This document shows, in pieces, positions 1 through 8,629 of a stretch of DNA of 64,000 nt. The DNA comes from JAVJSD01 sp040219575. Its GTDB lineage: Bacteria; Planctomycetota; Planctomycetia; Pirellulales; Pirellulaceae. Below the pieces are notes generated by a model. The model made no database searches, had not been told where the DNA came from, and saw nothing but the letters and a program-made list of their open reading frames with translations. The stretch covers positions 14,545 to 78,544 of the forward strand of contig JAVJSD010000016.1 in NCBI GenBank assembly GCA_040219575.1, given 5' to 3'. Numbering within the stretch: position 1 is the stretch's first letter; every line of letters starts with the position of its first letter. The position numbers and the translations under genes are program-made.

Positions 1-893
1 GACTCGTGAATGCCGAGCGAAAGGTACGTGCCCGGCGGCAGGCCGTACTGCTGGGTCCGCAGTCCCTGGTCGTAGATGCCGTGCCCCGCCTCGTGCAAGA
101 TGCTGAAGAAGGAGGACGAGAAGAGCTGTTCGTGATAGCGCGTGGTGATGCGGCAGTCGTTGGGCCCGGTGCTGGAGCAAAACGGGTGATGCGTGACGTC
201 GAGCCGGCCGCGCTGGAAGTCGAAGCCGATCCGCGCGGCGACGAGCTTGCCGAACGCCTCTTGAGCGGCGGCGGGATAGCGCCGCTGCAGAATCGCGACC
301 GGCGCCTCGCGGTGGCTCTCGGCGATGGCGGAGACCAGCGGCACCAGCTCCTTCCGCAGGCCGGCCAGCACTTGCGAGACCTCGGCCGTCTTGGCGTCGG
401 GCTCGTAGTCGTCCAGCAGCGCGTCGTAGATCGAGTCCTGGTAACCGTACGCCTCGGCCTGCTGTTGCTTGAGCGTGACGATCTTCTCCAACAGCGGACG
501 AAACGCCGCGAAGTCGTCGTTCTGCCGCGCCTCGACCCACTTTTGCTGTCCCAGCACCGAGGTCCGGGTCAGTTCCTCGACCAACTCCGGCGGCAGCTTG
601 GTGAGCTTGTCGTACTGCCGGCGAATCTCGCGGATCGTGGCGGCGGCGTCGCTGTGGGGGTCGGCCGTCAGCGGGCTGTCGGCCAACTCGTCCAGCCAGC
701 CGCCGATCTTCGGATCCGTCCGCCGGCGATGCACGAGTCCCGACAGGTAGGTGATTTGCTCGGCGCGGTACTCGCCGGCGGCGGGAGGCATGTAGGTGCG
801 TTCGTCCCAGCCGAGCTGATCCTCGATCGAGGCCAACAGCGCCGTCTCTTGAGCATGACGGCAGAGCGCGTCGAACGAACTTTCCGTGGTCAT
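1..893 (-). CDS. M32 family metallocarboxypeptidase, N-terminal part (runs off window)
   Basis: This is the first 297 codons of a zinc carboxypeptidase of family M32 (thermostable carboxypeptidase 1 type), which removes C-terminal residues from peptides in the cytoplasm. The gene starts at the ATG at 893 and runs off the left edge. The zinc motif HEAGH is encoded at 81-95 (residues 267-271), about where the roughly 500-residue family has it. The N-terminus (LLASIEDQLGWDERTYMPP) and the stretch SSFFSILHEAGHGIYDQGL just before the edge are typical of the family. The catalytic C-terminal third lies outside the window. No operon partner is visible: the next gene ends 186 bases upstream of this start. 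Confidence 0.93.
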   Translation of the reverse strand, partial: MTTESSFDALCRHAQETALLASIEDQLGWDERTYMPPAAGEYRAEQITYLSGLVHRRRTDPKIGGWLDELADSPLTADPHSDAAATIREIRRQYDKLTKLPPELVEELTRTSVLGQQKWVEARQNDDFAAFRPLLEKIVTLKQQQAEAYGYQDSIYDALLDDYEPDAKTAEVSQVLAGLRKELVPLVSAIAESHREAPVAILQRRYPAAAQEAFGKLVAARIGFDFQRGRLDVTHHPFCSSTGPNDCRITTRYHEQLFSSSFFSILHEAGHGIYDQGLRTQQYGLPPGTYLSLGIHE

Positions 894-1056
894 GAGCATC
901 TCTCGGAAGAAATGGAAAGGGAGCGGCGGTGCGACGTCAGGACAGGTGGTGCGTCGTCGGACAGGCCCCTTAGTGTGCCACGCGGCGGGGCGGTTGAACA
1001 CCGCCGAAGGAGCAAGCCCACGGATTGCACTCCGTGGGCTTGAATGGTTGCTGCGC

Positions 1057-1088
1057 GGGGCGGTTACTTCGTGGGGCGGTTACTTCGT
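1057..1088. repeat. perfect 16-bp tandem duplication over a stop codon
   Basis: The unit GGGGCGGTTACTTCGT occurs twice in a row (1057-1072 and 1073-1088). The TAA stop of the minus-strand lipoprotein gene (1080-1082) lies in one copy and an identical out-of-frame copy follows it. Confidence 0.9.
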
Positions 1089-1841
1089 GGGGCTCGAAGT
1101 CTCGCCCTTGGCCGACTCGCGCTTCTCGCCGCCGTCGGGCTTCTTGTCGTCGGGCTTCGCGTCGTCGGACTTTGCGTCGTCGGGCTTCACGTCGTCGAGG
1201 GTGGGCATGTCGCCGAACACGCTGCCGCCGAAGTCCTCTCCCTCCTGAAACTTGATCGATGCGACGACGGCGTAGGCGGCGTCGCGATACTTGAGAATGT
1301 CCCCCTCGAGAATCAGCAAGGTGACACGGTAGAGCCGATTCTTGTAGATGGTTTCGATCACCTGCCGTTCGGCGTCGAGCACGCCGCCGGTGCGCGTCTG
1401 CAGCCGCACGCCGATCACATACCGCGCGCAGGGCGTGCCGCCGATGATCATCGGCTTGGGTGGTTCGATGATCGCCGGGCCGGCCACCGCCTTGTCGAGG
1501 ACGCGGGCGAAGTCTTCGACGTTCTCGGCCGTCAGCGTGTCGAACTCGTAGGGAGAGTCCTCGGCCTCGACCTCGATCCGCGGCAACCCCAGCGAACCGC
1601 CGCGGTCGAAGCGAATCACGTACTGCGACGACCGCGACATGGCCTTCCAGCCCTCGGGCACGGAAAGCTCGAGGCGGTCCTCGTCGAGCGGCGGCAGATC
1701 AACGGCCACCGACAGATCGTACCCCTGGCCGTGCTTGGCCTGCTTCACCTGGAAACGATCGACGGGCTTGGGCGGCTCCCCGCCGCAACCGGCGCAGGCC
1801 GTCGCGCAGAGCAGCGCCAGCAGAATCGGTCGGCCGCGCAT
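1080..1841 (-). CDS. predicted lipoprotein, function unknown
   Basis: A 253-residue protein with a bacterial lipoprotein-type N-terminus: a short basic start, a hydrophobic stretch (ILLALLCATACAGC) and a cysteine near residue 19 that could be lipidated. This suggests anchoring to a membrane on the envelope side. The body (residues 25-210) is not a family I recognise. The last 40 residues are a charged low-complexity tail with repeated DDAK/PDDK units. The gene begins four bases after the stop of the Lys-rich gene upstream, so the two are probably co-transcribed. A tandem duplication spans its stop codon. Confidence 0.75.
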   Translation of the reverse strand: MRGRPILLALLCATACAGCGGEPPKPVDRFQVKQAKHGQGYDLSVAVDLPPLDEDRLELSVPEGWKAMSRSSQYVIRFDRGGSLGLPRIEVEAEDSPYEFDTLTAENVEDFARVLDKAVAGPAIIEPPKPMIIGGTPCARYVIGVRLQTRTGGVLDAERQVIETIYKNRLYRVTLLILEGDILKYRDAAYAVVASIKFQEGEDFGGSVFGDMPTLDDVKPDDAKSDDAKPDDKKPDGGEKRESAKGETSSPTK

Positions 1842-1845
1842 GGAA

Positions 1846-2157
1846 TCACTCTTCGACGATTTCTTCCTTCACCTTCTGAACGAAGTGAGGAGATTTTCCC
1901 GACTTGCTGAGATCCTCGGCCTTCTTTTCGGCCTGCTTCTTTTGATTGAACTCGAACAGCGCCACGCGCTTCATCGATTGGTTGAAGACGCCCCAGAAAA
2001 GCCTGCGGCGCATGTCGGCCGGATCCTTGGCTCGACTCTTGCGCTTGGTCGCCTTTTTCTTCTTGGGGGCCGCCTTTTTCTTCTTCGTGAGGCCAGCCTT
2101 CTCGGCAGCCTCGGCTTCTTCCGCTAACTGCTTGCGATTCAGTACTTTGCGCGCCAT
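1846..2157 (-). CDS. small Lys-rich conserved-type protein, function unknown
   Basis: A 103-residue basic protein starting MARKVLNRKQLAEEAEAAEK. Residues 25-45 are a lysine/alanine/proline block (KKKKAAPKKKKATKRK) like the tails of nucleic-acid-binding proteins. The C-terminal half, from RRRLFWGVFNQSMKRVALFE onward, looks like a folded segment ending in a charged helix. I chose the ATG at 2157 over a start 19 codons upstream because the extra residues look like untranslated leader. It lies four bases upstream of the lipoprotein gene. A nucleic-acid-binding role is only inferred from composition. Confidence 0.6.
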   Translation of the reverse strand: MARKVLNRKQLAEEAEAAEKAGLTKKKKAAPKKKKATKRKSRAKDPADMRRRLFWGVFNQSMKRVALFEFNQKKQAEKKAEDLSKSGKSPHFVQKVKEEIVEE

Positions 2158-2502
2158 GGGTTCCCGTCGTTCGTAAGGCTGCTGGCGGAATCCCCCGATC
2201 GGTGGATTGTCCAATGCCCTTATCTTAACGAATCCGTTGCCGTTACGCTAGTTAGGCACGGTCGCCGGTGAACCCGTCCTTCCCTTCGCAAATCAGCAAT
2301 CGTCATCTGGGAACGCGGCCGCCGCCGCCACGGATTGATGATTGACGAGTGATGATTGTTGATGGGTGAAGTGGGCGAGGCGCGTCGGCAGGTCCTGGCT
2401 TCCGCACGGCGATCTTCCCGCACGCCGATCTTCCCGCACGACGAGGCGTGTTGGTATACTGCGGCCGACTACTCAACACCCGTTCACTGATGGCACGCAC
2501 GG
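2158..2502. other. 345-bp gap between divergent genes, with short repeats
   Basis: No gene is supported here. The segment holds the phrase GATTGATGATTGACGAGTGA at about 2334-2353, also found between prfA and the ACP gene near 32530, and a perfect 16-bp tandem duplication CGATCTTCCCGCACG(C/A) at 2410-2441. Promoters for the divergent neighbours must lie here, but no clear -35/-10 pair can be picked out. Confidence 0.6.
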
Positions 2503-3525
2503 ATGGCCCGCGAAACGGTTCTGCGCGACGCGTGGAATGAAGACGACGATCAGCGCGATCAGGAGCTCCGCCCGCAACGGCTGGCCGACGTCATCGGCCA
2601 GCGCGATGTGTTCGAGCGCCTGATGGTGGCCGTCGACGCCACGCAGAAACGCGGCGAGTCGCTCAGCCACATCCTCTTCGACGGTCCGCCGGGCCTCGGC
2701 AAAACCACGCTCGCCATGTGCATTCCGCGCGAACTCGGCGTGCGGATCCAGATGACCAGCGGCCCCGTGCTCAAGGCCCCGCGCGACCTGGTGCCGTATC
2801 TCACCAACCTCGAAGAGCGGGCGGTGCTGTTCATCGACGAGATCCACCGCCTGCCCCGGGCGGTCGAGGAGTACCTCTACACGGCGATGGAGGATTTTCG
2901 CATCGACGTCGTGCTGGGCGAGGGAGTGAACGCCCGCACGCACAACATCTGGCTCAAGCCGTTCACGTTGATCGGGGCCACGACGCGGGCCGGCATGCTC
3001 TCCAGCCCGCTCCGCGATCGGTTCCAGATTCGCGAGCACCTCGACTTTTACAGCGACGAGGAGTTGGCCCAGATCGTGTTGCGCAGCGCGGCGAAGCTCA
3101 ACATCACCATCGAGTCGGACGCCGCCCGGGAGATCGCCGAGCGGAGCCGCAGCACGCCGCGGATCGCCAACAACCGGTTGCGCTGGGTGCGCGATTTCGC
3201 CGACAGCCGGGCCGAGGGGCACATCTCGCTGGAGGTCGCCCGGCGGGCTTTGGAAATGGCGGAGATCGACACGCTCGGCCTCGACAAGCTCGACCGGCAA
3301 TACCTGATGACGCTGATCCGCCTGGGCGGCCCGCGGGGCATCAACACGATTTCCGCCACGATGAACGTCTCTTCCGACACGCTGGCCGACGAGGTGGAGC
3401 CGTTTCTGTTGCGGGTCGAACTCGTCATCCGCACTCCTCAAGGCCGCCTCGCCACCGCCAAGGCCTACGACCACCTGCAGGTGAACGCGCCCGACCAGGA
3501 AGGCCAGGGGCGGTTGTTTGGGTGA
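2503..3525 (+). CDS. ruvB: Holliday junction branch migration helicase RuvB
   Basis: A 340-residue AAA+ ATPase, the usual RuvB length. RuvB motors drive branch migration of Holliday junctions with RuvA. Visible motifs are the RuvB start region RPQRLADVIGQ (residues 23-33), Walker A GPPGLGKTT near residue 64, Walker B VLFIDEIHRL near residue 108, GATTRAGMLSSPLRDRF near residue 160 with sensor and arginine-finger residues, and a C-terminal winged helix ending RTPQGRLATAKAYDHL. Some usually conserved positions differ: the common GDL before the LTNLE helix is PRDL, and the wedge usually written RTPRGR is RTPQGR. The assignment is still secure. ruvA and ruvC are not in the window. The gene is convergent with the MoaD-like gene. 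Confidence 0.93.
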   Translation: MARETVLRDAWNEDDDQRDQELRPQRLADVIGQRDVFERLMVAVDATQKRGESLSHILFDGPPGLGKTTLAMCIPRELGVRIQMTSGPVLKAPRDLVPYLTNLEERAVLFIDEIHRLPRAVEEYLYTAMEDFRIDVVLGEGVNARTHNIWLKPFTLIGATTRAGMLSSPLRDRFQIREHLDFYSDEELAQIVLRSAAKLNITIESDAAREIAERSRSTPRIANNRLRWVRDFADSRAEGHISLEVARRALEMAEIDTLGLDKLDRQYLMTLIRLGGPRGINTISATMNVSSDTLADEVEPFLLRVELVIRTPQGRLATAKAYDHLQVNAPDQEGQGRLFG

Positions 3526-3595
3526 AATGCGGAGCGCGATGCACACGTCGGGCTGACGCCTCGACGCTCGCGCGATTTTGCCAGAGGATCGAGAC

Positions 3596-3841
3596 TCAGC
3601 CGCCGCTGACAGGGGGAATACAGGCGAGTTCGGCGCCGGCGGGGATGACCGTGTCGTCGGTGGCGTAGTCGGTGTTGAGGGCGAACAGGGCGCGGGTCAG
3701 CAGCGGGGCGAGTTGTGGGTGGTCGTTGGCGATCGCGGCGCGGAGATCGGCGATCGTGGCGCCTGCGGGCAACTCGAGCTGGAGCGTGTCGGCCCCGTGG
3801 GCGGCGCGGGCGCCGGCGAAGAGTTTGACTTCGATTCTCAT
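3596..3841 (-). CDS. MoaD/ThiS-family small sulfur carrier protein
   Basis: An 81-residue beta-grasp protein ending PPVSGG. The C-terminal di-glycine is the site adenylated and thiocarboxylated in MoaD (molybdopterin synthase small subunit) and ThiS-like carriers. The start MRIEVKLFAGARAAHGAD and the segment AGATIADLRAAIA fit MoaD best. Its ATG overlaps the stop of the upstream FAD/Fe-S oxidoreductase by four bases (ATGA), which implies translational coupling. MoaE, MoeB or a thiamin gene would settle which pathway it serves, but none is near. MoaD is preferred on sequence feel only. Confidence 0.8.
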   Translation of the reverse strand: MRIEVKLFAGARAAHGADTLQLELPAGATIADLRAAIANDHPQLAPLLTRALFALNTDYATDDTVIPAGAELACIPPVSGG

Positions 3842-6822
3842 GTGACGATCAACTCCTCGCTGCGGGCCGATAGCAGGCCGACGAACTCGGGCATCAGGCC
3901 GTAGGCCATGGCGAGGATTTTGATGGGGTGGATGGTGGGTTTGGTGGTGCCCTGCTCCATCTGCATTTTGCAGGCGCTGCACTCGGTGGCGCCGAGGTTG
4001 ATGGCCGGATCGCGGAGCGAGGAGATCAGGCCCCAACCGGCCCGCAGGCTGGCGCGGTAATTCTGCCGCTTGAGGCCGAAGGTGCCGGCCATGCCGGAGC
4101 AGCCGCGATCGAGCGACGTGACCGAGAGGCCCGGCACCAGGCGGAGCAGGTTCTCGCCGGGCGAGCCGACGCCGAGCGCTTTCAGGTGACAGGGCTGGTG
4201 GTAGCCGAGCGTGGTATTGACCGGCTTGAGGTCGAGCGCCAGTTTGCCGTCGAGGTGCAGTCGCCAGAGATAGGTGCAGGCCTCGCTGGTGTGCTGGGCG
4301 ACAAGTCGGGCGTCGTCGTCGTCCAGCAGGTTGGGGTACTCGTGCGTCAAGCAAAGCGCGGCCGATGGCTCGGTGCACACGATCTGGTAGCCCTGCCGCA
4401 CGGCGTCGACCAGCACCGCCACGTTGCGACGCGCGATCTCGCGAGCCGCCTCGACGGCGCCTTTCGACAGCCGGGCCATGCCGGACGCGAGTTGCCCAGG
4501 GTGGACGTAAACCGGCACGCCGTTGTGCTCCAGCACGGTGACGAAGGCCTCGGCCAGATCGACGTCGTGCCAGTTGGCGTAGACGTCGACGAAGTACAGC
4601 ACCTTGTTGCCGGACTGCTTCGAGGGGCGGGTGAGACGGCGGCGCTGAGCGCGACGGAGGAAGCTGCGCTGGGCGAAGCGCGGCAGCTTGCGTCCCTGGG
4701 CGACGCCAAACACGCGCTCGATGATCCACCGCATGGTGCGGTTGCCGATCGACCAGTTGGCCAGCGCCGCGAAGCGGCTGCCCAGCGACGAGAGCATCTC
4801 GGGCCGCGAGAGGAACCAGTCGGCGGGGCGCAGTCCGTTGGTCGCCACGTATTGCCCCTTGGCCTCGATCATCAGCTTGGGGATGTCGACCGAGGCGGGG
4901 CATTCCAGGCGGCATTGGTGGCAGTTGACGCACAGGTCGGCGATGGACTTGAACGTGTCGCTGTTGAGTTCTTCGGCGTCGAGTCGGCCGGTGAGCACGG
5001 CCCGCATCAAATTGGCCTTGGCGCGGGGCGAGGCTTCCTCGGCGGGGGCGAAGCGGAAGATGGGGCACATCCGCTCGCTGGCCGACGTGGTGCGGCAACG
5101 ACCGCAACCGTTGCAGGCCCGGGCGGCGTGATCGACGCTTTCCTCGTTCCAGATGAGTTGCAGCTTCGGCGAGCGGCGCGGCGCGGCGTCGGCAGCCGCC
5201 CCGGGCTCGGCCGGTGCATCGCTCAGCGACGACGACACGGCCAGCACCGGCCGCAGGTTCTTGGTGAGCGGCTGCGGGACGTCGGCCACCACCTTGCCCG
5301 GGTTGAGGATGTTGTGCGGGTCGAAGATCCGCTTCACCTCGCGGAACACGTCGTACAGCGGGCCGTATTGGCGGCGGACGTACCACGTGCGGCTGAGGCC
5401 GTCGCCGTGCTCGCCGCTGATGGTGCCGCCCAGCGCGACGACTTCCGCATACAGGTCGCTGGCCAGGTCCTGCATCGTGCGGAGGTGCTCCGGATCGGCC
5501 AAATCGAGGAACGGGCGGACGTGTATCTGCCCGTGGCTGGCGTGCGCGAACAGCGACGCGGTGACCTGGTGCGTCTTCAAGATGTTCTGCAGGCTGACGA
5601 GGAAGTCGGGCAGCGTCTCGGGCGGAACGGCGATGTCCTCGATGAACGGCAACGGCCGTGTCGAGCCTTTCAGGCGGTACAAAATCGGAATCACGCGGCG
5701 GGCCATCCGCCAGTACAGGTCGCGCTCGTCCTTTTCGATCGTGATGCGGGCGTCGAAGGCGAGGCGCTTGCGTCGCTGCAGCCGGACGACGATCTGCTGC
5801 AACTGCTCGCGGAGCGTGTTGAGATCGTCGGCGTCCTTTTCCACCAACAGCATCGCTTCGGCGGCGGGGGGAATCAGCAGGTCGAAGCGGACATCGGCCT
5901 CGCGGGCGATCGACAGCGTACGGCGGTCGAGCAGATCGCAGGCGCTGGCGCCCATGTTCGCCAGCGCGAGCGCGCCTTGCGCCGCGCTCTCCAGGCGGTC
6001 GAAGAACAACAGCGCCACGCCGCGGAAGCGCGGGGCCAGATCGGTCTTGAGCGTGGCCTCGGTGATCAAGCCGAGCGTGCCTTCGCTGCCGACCATCAGT
6101 CGAGCAAGGTCGAGTTGGCCGTCTTTCAGCACGTCGTGCAGTTGGTATCCCGACGTATTGACGAGCGTGCGCGGTCGATGCTGCTCGATGAGTTGGCTGT
6201 TGCGCTCCAGCAATTCGGCGAGTCGCCGCACGAGTTGCCGGCGGGGCGAGTCGGTTTCGGAGCTAGTGACATTGGACTGCACCGCGTGCCGGCCGGCTTC
6301 GATGATCGAGCCGTCGGCCAGCACGACCTGCATCGAGACGACCTTGTCGCGCGGGGCGCCGAAGCGAGGAAAGTGGCTGCCCGAGGCGTCCAGCGCCAGC
6401 ACGCTGCCCATGGTGGTGACGCTGCGGGTGGAAGGGTCGGGGCCGAACAGGCGGCCGCTGCCGTCGAGGTAGCTGTTGAGCTGCGCGTGGACGACGCCGG
6501 GCTGCACGCGGACGGTGTCGCTGTTGGCGCCGAGGATGCGGCGCATGGCGTGCGAGAAGTCGAGCACCAGACCGGGACCGAGGGCGTTGCCGGCCACGCT
6601 GGTGCCGGCGCCGCGGGCGTGGACTGGGATTTCGTTCTCGGCGCAGTACTGCACGCAGGCGACGACGTCGGCCACGCCGCGGGGTCGGACGACGCACAGC
6701 GGTCGGATCTGGTAGATGCTGGCGTCGCTGGAGTACATCTCCAGGAAGACGTCGTCGCAGCGCACCTCGCCGTCGACCAATCCCCGCAAATCGGCCTGGA
6801 TGCGTTCGCGCTCCTGATCCAT
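3838..6822 (-). CDS. FAD-linked oxidase fused to Fe-S/CCG domains (glycolate/D-lactate dehydrogenase type)
   Basis: A 994-residue fusion corresponding to GlcD plus GlcF, or to bacterial respiratory D-lactate/D-2-hydroxyacid dehydrogenases. Residues 40-240 form a PCMH-type FAD domain (RPRGVADVV, ARGAGTSVAGNALGPG, TTMGSVLALDASGS). The FAD-oxidase C-terminal domain ends near ISGEHGDGLSRTWYV and NPHNILNPGK-like residues. Two ferredoxin-like clusters follow: CNGCGRC…CP near 569-585 and CVNCHQCRLECP near 630-641. Cysteine-rich CCG elements are HQPCH near 874, RGCSGMAGTFG near 905 and TECSACKMQMEQGT near 953. It probably oxidises a 2-hydroxyacid and passes electrons to the membrane quinone pool; the substrate cannot be told. 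It overlaps the MoaD-like gene by four bases. Confidence 0.9.
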   Translation of the reverse strand: MDQERERIQADLRGLVDGEVRCDDVFLEMYSSDASIYQIRPLCVVRPRGVADVVACVQYCAENEIPVHARGAGTSVAGNALGPGLVLDFSHAMRRILGANSDTVRVQPGVVHAQLNSYLDGSGRLFGPDPSTRSVTTMGSVLALDASGSHFPRFGAPRDKVVSMQVVLADGSIIEAGRHAVQSNVTSSETDSPRRQLVRRLAELLERNSQLIEQHRPRTLVNTSGYQLHDVLKDGQLDLARLMVGSEGTLGLITEATLKTDLAPRFRGVALLFFDRLESAAQGALALANMGASACDLLDRRTLSIAREADVRFDLLIPPAAEAMLLVEKDADDLNTLREQLQQIVVRLQRRKRLAFDARITIEKDERDLYWRMARRVIPILYRLKGSTRPLPFIEDIAVPPETLPDFLVSLQNILKTHQVTASLFAHASHGQIHVRPFLDLADPEHLRTMQDLASDLYAEVVALGGTISGEHGDGLSRTWYVRRQYGPLYDVFREVKRIFDPHNILNPGKVVADVPQPLTKNLRPVLAVSSSLSDAPAEPGAAADAAPRRSPKLQLIWNEESVDHAARACNGCGRCRTTSASERMCPIFRFAPAEEASPRAKANLMRAVLTGRLDAEELNSDTFKSIADLCVNCHQCRLECPASVDIPKLMIEAKGQYVATNGLRPADWFLSRPEMLSSLGSRFAALANWSIGNRTMRWIIERVFGVAQGRKLPRFAQRSFLRRAQRRRLTRPSKQSGNKVLYFVDVYANWHDVDLAEAFVTVLEHNGVPVYVHPGQLASGMARLSKGAVEAAREIARRNVAVLVDAVRQGYQIVCTEPSAALCLTHEYPNLLDDDDARLVAQHTSEACTYLWRLHLDGKLALDLKPVNTTLGYHQPCHLKALGVGSPGENLLRLVPGLSVTSLDRGCSGMAGTFGLKRQNYRASLRAGWGLISSLRDPAINLGATECSACKMQMEQGTTKPTIHPIKILAMAYGLMPEFVGLLSARSEELIVT

Positions 6823-6838
6823 GAGGCGGGGGTCTCGA

Positions 6839-7423
6839 TTAGACGGACGTGCGGCCGGCTTCGCTGGCGGCCGTTGCGCGTTGCGCGTCGCCGGCGTTTG
6901 CGGTCGTGTCGGGTGAATCCGGGTCGGCGTCGGTAAGGTTCGACGGGGGACGCATCAGCCCCTGCTGTTTGCCCAGGCGGAGAAGTTGCTGGCGGTGGCG
7001 TTCGTGGATCTCCAAATCGAACGGCTCGTAACGATCGAGTCCCTCGACGCCGCGGTATTCGGCCCGGCAGCGATAGCACTGCAGTTGGTTGCCCACGAAC
7101 ACGTAATACAACAGGGCGTCGAAGATCGCCGTCGCGCCCAGCACACCAAAGGTGGCGTAGGGCATGTGGTAGAACCAGGTGACGCAGCTGGCGCCCAGCC
7201 CCAGCACGAGGATCGTCACGCCCAGCCGCTGGTTGAAATCCTTGCGGACGAACAACTCGGTGCTGGGGCAAACAAGGCAGCGGTGCAGGCGGCCGTCGGC
7301 GACGGCGCCTTGAGGTGTATCGACCGTGTAGCCGCAACCCTCGCAGGCGAGTTCGGTCGTCTGCTCGTCGAACTCGCGGCGCTGGCCGTGATCGCACTTG
7401 GGACAGCAAAAGGAAACGTTCAT
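6839..7423 (-). CDS. zinc-ribbon membrane protein, function unknown
   Basis: A 194-residue protein with two CxxC pairs at the N-terminus (CCPKC and CEGCG, residues 6-31), a third CLVC near residue 49, then two hydrophobic segments (LGVTILVLGLGASCVTWFYH and GVLGATAIFDALLYYVFVG) and another CYRC pair near residue 115. This suggests a small membrane protein with cytoplasmic zinc-binding ribbons before and after a helical hairpin. The C-terminus is polar and probably disordered. I chose the ATG at 7423; a start 16 codons upstream would add residues that look untranslated. It ends 16 bases before the oxidoreductase start, so the two may be co-transcribed. I do not recognise the family. Confidence 0.7.
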   Translation of the reverse strand: MNVSFCCPKCDHGQRREFDEQTTELACEGCGYTVDTPQGAVADGRLHRCLVCPSTELFVRKDFNQRLGVTILVLGLGASCVTWFYHMPYATFGVLGATAIFDALLYYVFVGNQLQCYRCRAEYRGVEGLDRYEPFDLEIHERHRQQLLRLGKQQGLMRPPSNLTDADPDSPDTTANAGDAQRATAASEAGRTSV

Positions 7424-7474
7424 CACAACTCGCGGTACTAGCAACAGGGACGAACTGCCCCAGACTCTCAACCT

Positions 7475-7538
7475 GTGGCGGAACTCGCCAGAGTTCCGAG
7501 GATTTGCTCGATTTCGGAAGTCTGGCGACTTCCGCTAC
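7475..7538. repeat. family A twin-hairpin palindromic repeat, complete copy, 64 bp
   Basis: Two 25-bp arms separated by 14 bases. The first local hairpin is CGGAACTC-GCCA-GAGTTCCG and the second is CGGAAGTC-TGGC-GACTTCCG. The loops GCCA and TGGC are reverse complements. It lies between two minus-strand genes, just upstream of the zinc-ribbon gene, in reverse orientation relative to the copies at 10862 and 16573. Confidence 0.9.
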
Positions 7539-7565
7539 GTGTCTTCAGACGAAGCCTGCATCTAA

Positions 7566-8447
7566 TCATAGGGGATAAAGCGTATCGGCGGACAGTAGCT
7601 GCGACGTCAGCTCGCCGATGAAGGCGCAGATGACGGCGGCGTAAAGGATGCCCGTGGCGCTCTGTGTATTGGGCACCTTGAGCGTCTGCCAGGTGAGTCC
7701 CGCCAGCACCAGCGTGCCCACGATGCCGGCCAGCCAGCGGAGGGCGACGAAGATCCAGAAGGATGTCGGCAGGGCGCCCTGGGCCGAGGCGAACAGGGCC
7801 AGGCCGACCGCCGCGAGCAGGGCTCGGGCGACGATGGCGCCCGCCATCAGCGCCACCAGTCGGTTGATGGGCGCCAGCTCCATGGTGGGCGTGTTCAGGT
7901 ACCAGTGGCCCAGCAGCATGGCGGAGAGCGTCGAACCGAGCAGCAGTCCGCTGGAAATGAGGTTGCAGAAACCGAGCGAGATCTCCATGCGGGAGACCGT
8001 CTCGCCGCCGCTTGAATCCCAGGGCGTGGCCAGCGCCGCCGCGGTGAGCGAGGCGATCGCCGCCAAGTACAGCGCGATCTGTCCGGCGAGCCGCTGTTCG
8101 TACAGCCACAGCACCGAGCCGACGTAGCTCACCACGGCGATGCCGATCGCCAGGCCCAGCACCAGCCGCCAGTCGCCGATCGGCGCGTACGCCTCGCGAC
8201 TGGCGTACACCGCCAGCGCGGCGAATGTATTGAGTCCCATCAGCACCCACAGGTGTACGCGGTAGAAACCGCTGGTCACCAGACGCGGCGACGTGACGCC
8301 CATCGCCACGGCGACGCCGAAGGTGAGCCGGAGGATGAACTGCGTTAGTACGAGCCAGAGCAAGGTGGACCAGGGGGAAGGATGAAGGCGGGTTTGATCG
8401 TCGGGAGTTGCCGCAACAACCTTCCGCTCCAAATGACCAATGACCAA
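7566..8447 (-). CDS. polytopic membrane protein, function unknown; start unresolved
   Basis: An open frame for a protein of up to 293 residues with about eight hydrophobic segments, ending LLSADTLYPL. The body starts at TLLWLVLTQFILRLTFGVAV. It contains no motif I recognise. There is no ATG near the expected start. The farthest-upstream option, a TTG at 8445-8447, lies inside the composite low-complexity repeat that flanks folE, so the first 20 or so residues would be repeat-encoded. A TTG within STLLWL, shortly before the first membrane helix, is an alternative. The repeat may have displaced the original start region. It is downstream of folE in the same direction. Confidence 0.65.
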   Translation of the reverse strand: MVIGHLERKVVAATPDDQTRLHPSPWSTLLWLVLTQFILRLTFGVAVAMGVTSPRLVTSGFYRVHLWVLMGLNTFAALAVYASREAYAPIGDWRLVLGLAIGIAVVSYVGSVLWLYEQRLAGQIALYLAAIASLTAAALATPWDSSGGETVSRMEISLGFCNLISSGLLLGSTLSAMLLGHWYLNTPTMELAPINRLVALMAGAIVARALLAAVGLALFASAQGALPTSFWIFVALRWLAGIVGTLVLAGLTWQTLKVPNTQSATGILYAAVICAFIGELTSQLLSADTLYPL

Positions 8448-8629
8448 ATCCCAATGACTAATGGAAAGGATGAAGGCGGAACGGGGATTGAAGCGAACTC
8501 GAACGTAGATTCACAACCCACGCACCCACTTACTTACCTACTCACTACCTCACCTACTCACCACATGGCGACGACAAGTCGTCGGCTTGGAGCGGATTCG
8601 CGGCGTCCACTCACCACTCACCACTCACC
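8375..8629. repeat. composite low-complexity repeat, copy downstream of folE
   Basis: About 255 bp. Read on the plus strand, the modules are GTTGCCGCAACAACCTTC; ATGACCAATGACCAAATCCC; GAAGCGAACTCGAACGTAG; CTTACT/CTCACT-type 7-mer runs; a palindrome core CGACGACAAGTCGTCG followed by GCTTGGAG; and CACTCACCACTCACC runs. The same modules in the same order occur in inverted orientation at 9218-9455 on the other side of folE. Shorter copies precede gspF and gspL. Confidence 0.9.

Noticed and set aside
3928..6936. 1002-codon frame antisense to the FAD/Fe-S oxidoreductase
   Set aside because: Shadow of a high-GC coding gene; composition is rich in Ala/Val/Gly/Arg without family features.
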